Source: Hansschlegelia beijingensis
GTDB lineage: Bacteria > Pseudomonadota > Alphaproteobacteria > Rhizobiales > Methylopilaceae
Direction of reading: 5' to 3'
Assembly (NCBI RefSeq): GCF_014196425.1
Contig: NZ_JACIDR010000003.1
Location: 186,001-250,000, forward strand
Length of the DNA: 64,000 nt
Within the stretch, counting starts at the first letter, position 1, and each line of letters begins with the position of its first letter. The notes beneath the pieces were generated by a model. The model ran no database searches. It saw only the letters and a program-made list of their open reading frames with translations, and was not told the origin of the DNA. Shown here piece after piece: positions 9,701-17,056 of the stretch. Both the position numbers and the translations under genes were made by a program.

Positions 9701-10294
9701 ATGAGCCAGTCGGACGCGTGGTTTTACCTTTCGGGGTCCGAAAGCAAGGGGCCGTTCTCAAGAGAACAGATCGCGGCGCTGGCGTCCGAGGGGGCGATCG
9801 ACGCTCGCACGCAGGTCTGGTCCGAGGGCTCGGGATGGCGACCCTTGGCTGACACCGACCTTCTCCGTGCACCCGGATCGGGACCGGCCGGCCGTTCGTC
9901 CGTTCCGCTGGTGAGCGCCCGGCCCGACCGCGGCCCGAGATCGGTCGGCTTCATGGAGGCCACGCGGCTGTTCTTCTCGAACTACGCGACCTTCTCCGGG
10001 CGGGCGTCCCGCTCCGAGTATTGGTACGCCGTGCTGTTCGTCGTGCTGAGCTCGGTCGTGGCCGCGTCTCTGGATGTGGCGCTGTTCGGCAACAGCGGGC
10101 GCATCGACCCGATATCGTCGATATGGCAGCTCGCGCTGCTGATCCCGGGCATCTCCGTCGCCGTCCGCAGGCTGCACGACACGGATCGCACCGGCTGGAA
10201 CTACCTCTGGCTGTTTCTGCCGGTGATCGGCGCGATCATCCTCATCGTGTTCTTCTGCCAGCGCGGTTCTCCGGGGCGGAACCGCTACGGCTGA
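9701..10294 (+). CDS. GYF_2 domain-DUF805 membrane protein
   Basis: The 197-residue product has two parts. Residues 3-50 (WFYLSGSESKGPFSREQ, then WSEGSGWRPL) match the GYF_2-type small domain common at the N-terminus of bacterial membrane proteins. Residues 85-197 match DUF805: FSGRASRSEYWYAVLF, several hydrophobic helices, the signature RRLHDTDRTGWNY and the terminal PGRNRYG. It is predicted to be an inner-membrane protein with three or four helices and a cytosolic N-terminal domain. Biochemical function is unknown. ATG 9701 follows a GGGGGAG site. A strong hairpin at 10301-10330 follows the stop. Confidence 0.85.
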   Translation: MSQSDAWFYLSGSESKGPFSREQIAALASEGAIDARTQVWSEGSGWRPLADTDLLRAPGSGPAGRSSVPLVSARPDRGPRSVGFMEATRLFFSNYATFSGRASRSEYWYAVLFVVLSSVVAASLDVALFGNSGRIDPISSIWQLALLIPGISVAVRRLHDTDRTGWNYLWLFLPVIGAIILIVFFCQRGSPGRNRYG

Positions 10295-10300
10295 GCCGTC

Positions 10301-10330
10301 AGCGGCCGCCGGGGGGAGCCGGCGGCCGCT
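10301..10330. terminator. Bidirectional hairpin between convergent genes
   Basis: A perfect 12-bp stem (10301-10312 with 10319-10330) with a 6-base loop lies 7 bp after the DUF805 gene. The minus-strand flgH ends at 10421. A second GC palindrome is at 10379-10394. There is no T tract, so it may act as a barrier or processing end rather than a textbook intrinsic terminator. Confidence 0.55.
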
Positions 10331-10420
10331 CAGGTCCGAGGGGCGGGGTGGACGCCGCCCTTCGGGCGCCGCGGAGGAGGGCCGGCGCCGGCCCGCTCCC
10401 GCGATCTCTGGAACAAGGGC

Positions 10421-11173
10421 TCAGAAGGGCAGCAGCACGTCCATCACCTGCTGGCCGTAGCGCGGCTGCTGCACGTCGGTGATCTGGCCGCGACCGCCAT
10501 AGGCGATGCGGGCCTGCGCGATCTTCTCGCTCGCGATGGTGTTGTCCGCGTCGATGTCCTCGGTCCGCACGATGCCCGCGACGATCAGCTCGCGCACCTC
10601 GAAGTTGACCCGGATCTCCTGCTTGCCCTCGATGACGAGCGAGCCATTGGGCAGCACCTGGGTGACGACCGCCGCGACGTTGGTGGTCAGCGTCTCCTTG
10701 CGGTCCACCGAGCCTGCGCCCTCGCTCGAGGCGGTGGAGCCCGCCTTGATCAGGTTCGAGGGGTCGACGGCGTTCGGCAGGAACTTGCCGAGCTTGGTCT
10801 CGAAGCCGAGGAAGTTGTCGACGCCGGACTGCTCGGAGCTGCTGCGCGCGCGCTTGGTCGTGTTCTCGATCTCCGCCTTGTCGGTGATCTGCACCCGGAC
10901 GGTCAGCAGGTCGCCGACCCGTTTGGCGCGCGGATCCTTGAAAAAGCCCGTGGCGCCGGCCTGCCACAGCGAGTTCGGCTGGTACGAGACCGGCATCACT
11001 TCGGGCATCGGCATCTGCACCGGCTTGTAGCCCGGCTGCGTGGTCGGATTCTCGATCGCCGAGAGGGACGGCTGCTTGCCGACATTGGCGAGCCGGTCCG
11101 CCGCGCCGCAGCCTGCGAGCGAGAGGGCGGCGACGCCGAGCGAAAGAAGGCGGAGGGCGTGGCGCTGCGTCAT
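10421..11173 (-). CDS. flgH: Flagellar L-ring protein FlgH (lipoprotein)
   Basis: FlgH forms the outer-membrane L ring, the bushing of the rod. The 250-residue product has a lipoprotein signal with lipobox LAGC, lipidated Cys22. Conserved FlgH segments include SLWQAGATGFFKDPRAKRVGD, VGDLLTVRVQI, VVTQVLPNGSLVIEGKQEIRVN and VRTEDIDADNTIAS. The end DVQQPRYGQQVMDVLLPF is typical. ATG 11173 follows a GGAG site. It is last in the order flgF-flgG-flgA-flgH. The P-ring gene flgI, often next, is not in the window. Confidence 0.96.
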   Translation of the reverse strand: MTQRHALRLLSLGVAALSLAGCGAADRLANVGKQPSLSAIENPTTQPGYKPVQMPMPEVMPVSYQPNSLWQAGATGFFKDPRAKRVGDLLTVRVQITDKAEIENTTKRARSSSEQSGVDNFLGFETKLGKFLPNAVDPSNLIKAGSTASSEGAGSVDRKETLTTNVAAVVTQVLPNGSLVIEGKQEIRVNFEVRELIVAGIVRTEDIDADNTIASEKIAQARIAYGGRGQITDVQQPRYGQQVMDVLLPF

Positions 11174-11189
11174 GACTGGCGCTCCTTCG

Positions 11190-12140
11190 TCAGCGGCGGG
11201 CGACGGTGGTCGTTGGCGCGGTGACGGTGACCTCGGAAGGTCCCGTGACCACGCCGTTGACGACGCGCTTGGACTGCAGGTTCTGGACGGCGATCACGTC
11301 GCCGGCGGCGCCGGCGGCGAGGGCCTTGGCCTTCAGGGACAGGGAGAGGCCATCGGCGACGTACACCAGGGTGATGAATCCGCCGCGCTGGACATGCTGC
11401 GGCCGCATCAGGTCGGACTCCCGGAGCGCCTGGCCCTCCCGGAGCGGCCGGCGCGCGGCGAGCCCGACGATGTCGAGCGCCAGCGGCTCCGCTCCCGCCG
11501 GCCGCGGGCGGCGCTCGATCCTTACGTCGGCGGCCGTCACCAGGTCTCCACGGGAAAGGGGGCGGAGGAGGGTCGCGGTCTCGACAGTCTCGGCGGCCGT
11601 GCCGGTCACGACGGCGGCGGCTCTTCCGCCGTGACGCTCGCGCGCCTCGATCTCGGCCTCGAAACGACCCGTCGCGCGGTCGAGGGCGAAGCGGGCGAGC
11701 TGAAGCGGTCCCGCGTCGCGCGGATCGAGGCGCAGCGGGCCTTCCCGGTCGAGCGTGATCGCCACCGCTTCCGCCGGAAGATCAGCGTCGGCGGCGAAGC
11801 GGGCGGTCAGCAGCGCCTGTATCTCGGCGACCGAGACCTCGCGGCTCGGCCTCGTCACCGTGACGGCTGCGAGCCCGCCCAGGGCGACGTCGTCGATCCC
11901 GGCCTGCCGCGCCGCGGCGATCACCTGCTCGGCCGGCACCCGGCCGGTCATGCCGGGGTCGGGGGCGCGGAAAAGCGCGACGCCGGCGCGCTCTCCGGCC
12001 CCCTCGATCAGATCGCCCGCGACCACGAGGTCGCCGGTGACGACGGCCTCGGGCCTGAGCAGCGGCGCGGCCGAGGCCGCGCCCGCGAGCATGCCGAGCA
12101 GCGGCCCGGCGATAAGGAGACGTCTCATCGTCTGGCTCAT
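11190..12140 (-). CDS. flgA: Flagella basal body P-ring formation protein FlgA
   Basis: FlgA is a periplasmic chaperone for P-ring assembly. The 316-residue product has a signal peptide (MRRLLIAGPLLGMLAGAASA after a short lead) and a C-terminal SAF-like domain containing LSRGDLVTAADVRIERRP and RPLREGQALRESDL, ending with VSGPSEVTV-type strands. ATG 12140 overlaps the flgG stop by 4 bases (ATGA), implying translational coupling. A second in-frame ATG at 12128 starts exactly at the signal peptide. It is longer than enteric FlgA (about 219 residues), as in other alphaproteobacteria. Confidence 0.92.
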   Translation of the reverse strand: MSQTMRRLLIAGPLLGMLAGAASAAPLLRPEAVVTGDLVVAGDLIEGAGERAGVALFRAPDPGMTGRVPAEQVIAAARQAGIDDVALGGLAAVTVTRPSREVSVAEIQALLTARFAADADLPAEAVAITLDREGPLRLDPRDAGPLQLARFALDRATGRFEAEIEARERHGGRAAAVVTGTAAETVETATLLRPLSRGDLVTAADVRIERRPRPAGAEPLALDIVGLAARRPLREGQALRESDLMRPQHVQRGGFITLVYVADGLSLSLKAKALAAGAAGDVIAVQNLQSKRVVNGVVTGPSEVTVTAPTTTVARR

Positions 12141-12925
12141 CGCATCATCGCCGCGCTGGCCTGCAGCATCTGGTCCGCCGAGGAGACGACCTTCGAGTTC
12201 ATCTCGTAGGCGCGCTGGGCGGCGATCAGGTCGGAGATTTCGGTGACGGCGTTGACGTTGGACTGCTCGAGATAGGACTGCAGCACCGATCCGAAGCCCT
12301 CGGCGCCCGGGATGTCGACGAGCGGCGTTCCGCTCGCCGGGGTCTCGAGGAACAGGTTGTCGCCCTTCGCCTCGAGGCCGGACTTGTTCATGAAGCGCGC
12401 CAGCTGGAGCTGGCCAAGGTTCTGCGTCGCGGTCTGGCCCTGGATGGTCGCCTCGACCTCGCCGGTCGCGCTGATCGCGACCGAGAGGGCGTTGGCCGGA
12501 ACCGTGATGCCGGGCGCGACCACATAGCCGTCGGCGGTCACCAGCTGACCGTTCGGGTCGAGCTCGAACGAGCCGTCGCGGGTGTAGGCGGTGGTGCCGT
12601 CAGGCAGGTTCACCTGGAAGAAGCCTTCGCCCCGGATCGCGATGTCGTAGGGCTTTTCGGTCGCCGCGACCGAGCCCTGGCTCATGACGCGCGGCGTCGC
12701 GACCAGCTTCACGCCCGAGCCGATGTCGACGCCGGTCGGCAGCACCGTGCCGGTGTCGGAGCTCGATGAGCCGACGCGGCGCAGGGACTCGTAGAGCAGG
12801 TCCTGGAACTCGGCGCGCTGGCGCTTGAATCCCGAGGTCCGCATGTTGGCGATGTTGTTCGAGATGATCTCGACGTTCATCTCCTGGGCGGCCATGCCGG
12901 TGGAGGCGGTGTAGAGGGCGCGCAT
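12137..12925 (-). CDS. flgG: Distal rod protein FlgG
   Basis: FlgG forms the distal rod of the basal body. The 262-residue length is exactly that of the family. It begins MRALYTASTGMAAQEMNVEI with the axial motif NIANMRTSGFKRQRAEF. It includes FFQVNLPDGTTAYTRDGSF and ends with the D0 helix AQRAYEMNSKVVSSADQML. ATG 12925 follows a GGAG site. It is 21 bp after flgF and coupled to flgA. Confidence 0.97.
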   Translation of the reverse strand: MRALYTASTGMAAQEMNVEIISNNIANMRTSGFKRQRAEFQDLLYESLRRVGSSSSDTGTVLPTGVDIGSGVKLVATPRVMSQGSVAATEKPYDIAIRGEGFFQVNLPDGTTAYTRDGSFELDPNGQLVTADGYVVAPGITVPANALSVAISATGEVEATIQGQTATQNLGQLQLARFMNKSGLEAKGDNLFLETPASGTPLVDIPGAEGFGSVLQSYLEQSNVNAVTEISDLIAAQRAYEMNSKVVSSADQMLQASAAMMR

Positions 12926-12946
12926 CGTGGTGCTCCTTCCCTGGCC

Positions 12947-13690
12947 TTAAGCCGGCACGTCGGCGAGGCGCTCGATCGACGTGCGCCGCAGTTCGTCCTG
13001 CCGCTCGAGCAGCGACGACAGGTTCTGGTAGGAGCGGGTGACCTCGACGAGGCGGCTCATCTCCGCGATGCCCTGGACGTTGGACTTCTCGACCGCGCCC
13101 TGGATCAGGCGCGTGGCGGACGTCACCTCGGTCGGCGTGGCGGTCGCGCTGAACGTCGTCGACGTCTCTTTCTTCATGCCCATGAGACTGGCGAAGCGCA
13201 TGACGCGGAGCCTGCCGCGGACGCCTTCGCTGGTCGCCACCTGGCCCTCCTGGTCGACGGTGAAGCCCGTCTCGTTCGGAGCGAACTGGAGCGGCCCGTT
13301 GGTCGTCATGACCCGGAAGCCCTCGTTCGTGACCAGCATGCCGGTCGCGTCGACCTTGAAGGAGCCGTTGCGCGTGTAGCGGACGCCGGCGTCGCTCTCG
13401 ACTTCGAAGAAGCCGTCGCCGTCGATCGCGAGGTCCGTCGGATCTCCGGTGGTCTGGATCTCGCCGCCGCCGAAGTTCGACACGGTGGCGCGGTCTTCGA
13501 CGAAGGACAGCGGGCGGTCGCGACGCATGAAGTTCTCGTCGCGCGCCTTCGACGTCAGGAATTCGGCGAACACCATCGAGTCGGCCTTGAAGCCGGTCGT
13601 GTTCATGTTCGCGATGTTGTTCGAGATGACGTCGAGCTCCCGCCGCAGGGCGACCTGCCGCGACAACCCGACCAGAGAGGCGTTTTCCAC
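12947..13690 (-). CDS. flgF: Proximal rod protein FlgF
   Basis: FlgF is a proximal rod component. I place the start at GTG 13690, behind a GGGAG site (6-base spacing), giving VENASLVGLSRQVALRRELD and 247 residues, the normal size. The adjacent GTG at 13693 is an alternative, and the frame is open 75 codons upstream with non-FlgF sequence. The motif NIANMNTTGFKADSM follows, and the end has SRLVEVTRSYQNLSSLLERQ. It is the first gene of flgF-flgG-flgA-flgH and is divergent from fliL. Confidence 0.93.
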   Translation of the reverse strand: MENASLVGLSRQVALRRELDVISNNIANMNTTGFKADSMVFAEFLTSKARDENFMRRDRPLSFVEDRATVSNFGGGEIQTTGDPTDLAIDGDGFFEVESDAGVRYTRNGSFKVDATGMLVTNEGFRVMTTNGPLQFAPNETGFTVDQEGQVATSEGVRGRLRVMRFASLMGMKKETSTTFSATATPTEVTSATRLIQGAVEKSNVQGIAEMSRLVEVTRSYQNLSSLLERQDELRRTSIERLADVPA

Positions 13691-13996
13691 CACACGCTCC
13701 CGCGGTCCGATCTGCGATGTCTCTGGCCGCGCTCGCCATCCTCCCCGACGGCGTCCGCGACCGGCATCACCGGTGCAGGCGGCGTGCCAAGCGGCCGCTT
13801 CCCTCGAAAATGAACGGATTCGCGAAATTCCGGCCGCTGCCGGGCAGGTCGCAACGCGGCAGGACGGCGCAAAATGCCCGGCAGGAATTGCCGGGCGCGG
13901 GGGCTTTCGCAAGGTTTCGTTAAGCTTTGCGACCTATTCGTTAACCATAGCCGGCGGCGGCGAATTGGGGCGCGGCCTGCGGGCGGCGCAGGTGCG
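13691..13996. promoter_or_regulatory. Divergent flgF/fliL promoter region with TTAACCAT
   Basis: This 306-bp gap separates divergent flgF and fliL. An AT-richer patch near the fliL side holds TTAA at 13920-13923 and TTAACCAT at 13941-13948. The two TTAA units are 17 bases apart, not the canonical 7. The octamer is shared with the flgB and second flagellin upstream regions. No coding potential was seen on either strand beyond extensions of the flanking frames. CtrA control is plausible but inferred. Confidence 0.45.
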
Positions 13997-14509
13997 ATGG
14001 CGGACAGCGACCAGGACGGCCAGGCCTCCACGGCCAAGGCCAAATCCAAGAAGAAACTCTTCATCCTGGGCGGCGCCGCGCTCGCGGTCGTCATCGTCGG
14101 AGCCGGAGGCTATCTGCTCCTCGGCCGGAGCGGCGGCGCGCATGAGGATCAGGCCGCCGCGGCGGAGGAGAAGGTGGCGGCGCATGCGCCCGCGCCAGCC
14201 AAGGCGGCGTTCCTCGACCTGCCCGAGATGACCGTCAACCTCGCGACGGCCGACACCCAGAAGCAGCGTTACGTCCGCCTCGCCATCGCGCTCGAGGTCG
14301 ACAAGCCCGAGATGGCCGAAGCCATCAAGCCGATGATGCCGCGCGTCCTCGACAGCTTTCAGACGCATCTGCGCGAACTGCGGCCGGAGGACATCAGGGG
14401 GTCCTCGGGCGCCTATCGCCTGAAGGAAGAGCTTCTGCGTCGCGTCAACGTCGCGGTCGCGCCCGCGCGCGTCGAGGCGGTGCTGTTCAAGGACATCGTG
14501 ATCCAGTAG
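13997..14509 (+). CDS. fliL: Flagellar basal body-associated protein FliL
   Basis: FliL is a single-pass inner-membrane protein that associates with the stator. From ATG 13997 the product is 170 residues: a short Lys/Ala-rich cytoplasmic tail (TAKAKSKKKLF), a transmembrane helix (residues about 21-43) and a periplasmic domain with LPEMTVNLATAD, QRYVRLAIALEVDKPEMAEA and MMPRVLDSFQTHLRELRPED. It ends NVAVAPARVEAVLFKDIVIQ. The frame is open 41 codons upstream, but that stretch lacks family similarity. It starts the fliL-fliM-DUF6468-motE cluster. Confidence 0.94.
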   Translation: MADSDQDGQASTAKAKSKKKLFILGGAALAVVIVGAGGYLLLGRSGGAHEDQAAAAEEKVAAHAPAPAKAAFLDLPEMTVNLATADTQKQRYVRLAIALEVDKPEMAEAIKPMMPRVLDSFQTHLRELRPEDIRGSSGAYRLKEELLRRVNVAVAPARVEAVLFKDIVIQ

Positions 14510-14533
14510 CGGCGTTCGGGGAGATCGCGGCGG

Positions 14534-15700
14534 ATGGCCGGCGGACAGGACAAGACGGACGACGAACTCGCCGCCGAGTGGGAAGCGGCGATGAACGAGC
14601 AGGTCGGCGACGCCGGCGGGATGGCCGGCGGCTGGGCTGCGACGCTCGACGAGTCCGGCGGCGGCGGCCCCGACGGCGTCAAGGGCGGCGCGGACCGCGT
14701 GCTCAACCAGGACGAGGTCGACGGGCTGCTCGGGTTCAACCCCGACGAACTCGGTCTCTCGGATCAGTCCGGCATCCGGGCGATCATCAACTCGGCGCTC
14801 GTGTCCTACGAACGCCTGCCGATGCTGGAGATCGTGTTCGACCGACTCGTCCGGCTGCTCACGACCTCGCTGCGCAACTTCACGTCGGACAATGTCGAGG
14901 TCTCGCTCGACGGCATCCGCTCCGTCAGGTTCGGCGATTACCTCAACTCGATTCCGCTGCCGGCGATCCTGTCGGTGTTCAAGGCCGAGCAGTGGGACGG
15001 CTTCGGGCTGGTCACGGTCGATTCCGCGCTGATCTACTCGATCATCGACGTCCTGCTCGGCGGGCGGCGCGGCGTGACCAAGATGAAGGTCGAGGGCCGG
15101 CCCTACACCACGATCGAGACCAGCCTCGTCCAGCGCATGATCGAGGTGGTGCTGACCGACGCGGAGCACGCGTTCAGGCCGGTCAGCCCGGTGGACTTCT
15201 CGCTCGACCGGCTCGAGACCAATCCCCGCTTCGCCGCCATCACGCGGCCGGCCAACGCCGCGATCCTGGTGACGCTGCGGGTCGACATGGAGGATCGCGG
15301 CGGCGGCATCCAGATGCTGCTGCCCTATGCGACGATCGAGCCGATCCGCGACGTGCTGCTGCAGATGTTCATGGGCGAGAAGTTCGGCCGCGACACCACT
15401 TGGGAAGGTCATCTCGCGACCGAGATCTGGGCCGCGCAGGCGGAGGTCTCGGCGGTGCTCTACGAGAAGAAGCTGCCGCTCAAGACGATCCTCAACCTCG
15501 ATGTCGGCGACACGCTGATGCTCGACATCAAGCCGGACGCGCTGGTCGAACTGCGGTGCGGCGACGAGGTCGTGACGGAAGCCCGGATGGGGCGCTCCGG
15601 CGAGCGCGTCGCCGTCCAGGTCGCGCGGCCGCTGCGCCGCTCGCGCACCACGCTCGCGGCCTTCGAGGCCGCCGGTCAGACCCGGAAGGAGGCCTCGTGA
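14534..15700 (+). CDS. fliM: Flagellar motor switch protein FliM
   Basis: FliM is the C-ring subunit that binds phospho-CheY and sets rotation direction. The 388-residue product has an N-terminal extension of about 55 residues (with DDELAAEWEAAMNEQ) before the CheY-binding motif LNQDEVDGLLG at 57-67. Enteric FliM has this motif at the extreme N-terminus. The CheC-like middle domain follows (SYERLPMLEIVFDRLVRL, ALIYSIIDVLLGG), then a C-terminal SpoA domain (LPLKTILNLDVGDTLMLD). ATG 14534 follows GGGGAGA. It overlaps the next gene by one base. Confidence 0.95.
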   Translation: MAGGQDKTDDELAAEWEAAMNEQVGDAGGMAGGWAATLDESGGGGPDGVKGGADRVLNQDEVDGLLGFNPDELGLSDQSGIRAIINSALVSYERLPMLEIVFDRLVRLLTTSLRNFTSDNVEVSLDGIRSVRFGDYLNSIPLPAILSVFKAEQWDGFGLVTVDSALIYSIIDVLLGGRRGVTKMKVEGRPYTTIETSLVQRMIEVVLTDAEHAFRPVSPVDFSLDRLETNPRFAAITRPANAAILVTLRVDMEDRGGGIQMLLPYATIEPIRDVLLQMFMGEKFGRDTTWEGHLATEIWAAQAEVSAVLYEKKLPLKTILNLDVGDTLMLDIKPDALVELRCGDEVVTEARMGRSGERVAVQVARPLRRSRTTLAAFEAAGQTRKEAS

Positions 15701-16269
15701 TGGAGAATCTGATCGGGATCGCCATCGAGTCGCTCGTCGCGGTGCTGCTCGCCGCCACGATCGTCTACTGCGCCGTGCTCGACAGGCGGCTGCGGCGTCT
15801 GCGGGGCGACGAGACGATGATGCGCCAGACGATCGGAGAACTGGTCGGCGCGACGCACGCCGCCGAGCGCTCGATCGTGGCGCTGCGGGCGACCGTCGGC
15901 GCCTGCGAGGAGACGCTCGCCGAGCGTCTCGGCAAGGCGCAGGGGCTCTCGCAGGACATGGCGAGGCAGCTCGCAGCCGGCGAAGAGGTCATCGAGCGCA
16001 TCACGAAGATCGCCAAGGCGGCTCGCGAGCATGCCTCCCGGGTCGCGTCGCGCGAGCAGATCGACCAGCTCGGGGCCGAACGCGAGGCCGCGCGGCTGGA
16101 AGCCCGCCGCCGCGCCGAGGAAGAGGCGCGGGTCGCCGCCGCGCGCCGCGAGGCGGCGGAGCGCGAGCGCGCCGCACCGCCGGTCCTGAGCGCTTCGGCC
16201 GCCACGGCGGCCGCCGCCGAACTGTTCGCGTCGCGCGTCCGCGCGCTCAGCCTCGGCGACGCCGCATGA
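15700..16269 (+). CDS. DUF6468-like membrane-anchored coiled-coil protein
   Basis: The 189-residue product starts at ATG 15700 inside the FliM stop (TGATG), with a GTG three bases earlier as alternative. The FliM tail carries a GGAGG site. An N-terminal transmembrane helix (IAIESLVAVLLAATIVYCAV) is followed by RRLRRLRGDE and then long charged helices and an Ala/Arg/Glu-rich coiled coil (residues about 100-160). I recall this N-terminal pattern as DUF6468, found beside fliM in Hyphomicrobiales, but cannot check it. It is translationally coupled to both fliM and motE, so a motor-associated role is likely. Function is unknown. Confidence 0.8.
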   Translation: MENLIGIAIESLVAVLLAATIVYCAVLDRRLRRLRGDETMMRQTIGELVGATHAAERSIVALRATVGACEETLAERLGKAQGLSQDMARQLAAGEEVIERITKIAKAAREHASRVASREQIDQLGAEREAARLEARRRAEEEARVAAARREAAERERAAPPVLSASAATAAAAELFASRVRALSLGDAA

Positions 16270-16955
16270 GCGAGCCGTCGCGCATGCGGCTGATGCCGGT
16301 GGTGATGATCGCCGCCGGAGCGCTGCTCACGCTCAAGCTCGCGGGCCTCGCGACCCACAGCGGCTATCTGTTCTCCCCCGCGCAGGCCGCGACCGCCGAA
16401 CCGGGCCTGCCTGCGGCCTCCGAGGTCGGCCAGCCGCCGGCCGCGACGGCCCAGCCGGCCAAGGCCGAGCCGCGGGGAGGGGAGAGCGAGCAGTCGGCCT
16501 CGCAGAAGGCGCTGCTGGAGGCGCTGCAGAAGCGCCGCGAGATGCTGGATTCGCGCGCCTCCGACCTCGAGCTGCGCGAGAATCTCCTCAAGGCCGCCGA
16601 GAAGCGCCTCGAGGAGCGCCTCGAAGAGCTCAAGCGGGTCGAGACCTCGGTCGCGGAGGTGGATCGCAAGCGCGCCGACGAGGAAAAGGCGCGGCTCAAG
16701 AACCTCGTCACGATGTACGAGACGATGAAGGTCAAGGAGGCGGCGCGGATCTTCGAGAAGCTGGACCCCGCGGTGCTGCTCGACGTCGCGTCGCTGATGA
16801 ACCCGCGCAAGCTCTCCGAGATCATGGGCCAGATGTCGCCCGAAGGCGCCCAGAAGCTCACTGTCGCGCTTGCACGGCAGGAGGTCGGCGCCCGGCCCAC
16901 CGACGTCGTCGCCCGCGAACTGCCGAAGATCGAAGGACTGCCTACGCCGCCCTAA
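16266..16955 (+). CDS. motE: MotE-like flagellar motility protein (MgtE_N-type domain)
   Basis: MotE in Sinorhizobium is a periplasmic chaperone that stabilises the motility protein MotC. The 229-residue product here has an N-terminal hydrophobic anchor (RLMPVVMIAAGALLTLKLAG), a Pro/Ala linker, a charged coiled coil at about 80-150, and a C-terminal helical domain (VKEAARIFEKLDPAVLLDVA, PRKLSEIMGQMSPEGAQKL) like the MgtE intracellular N domain. ATG 16266 overlaps the upstream stop as ATGA. No motC is recognisable nearby. The next gene is a large exported TPR protein. Confidence 0.85.
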   Translation: MSEPSRMRLMPVVMIAAGALLTLKLAGLATHSGYLFSPAQAATAEPGLPAASEVGQPPAATAQPAKAEPRGGESEQSASQKALLEALQKRREMLDSRASDLELRENLLKAAEKRLEERLEELKRVETSVAEVDRKRADEEKARLKNLVTMYETMKVKEAARIFEKLDPAVLLDVASLMNPRKLSEIMGQMSPEGAQKLTVALARQEVGARPTDVVARELPKIEGLPTPP

Positions 16956-17056
16956 GGCCTGCCGGGCCTCGCTTCGTCGGTAACGGCTTGCCAACGGCTT
17001 GCCTTTAAGACTCCGCGGGATCGACGCAGGACGCGTCGGGGTTCGGGAGCCAAGGC

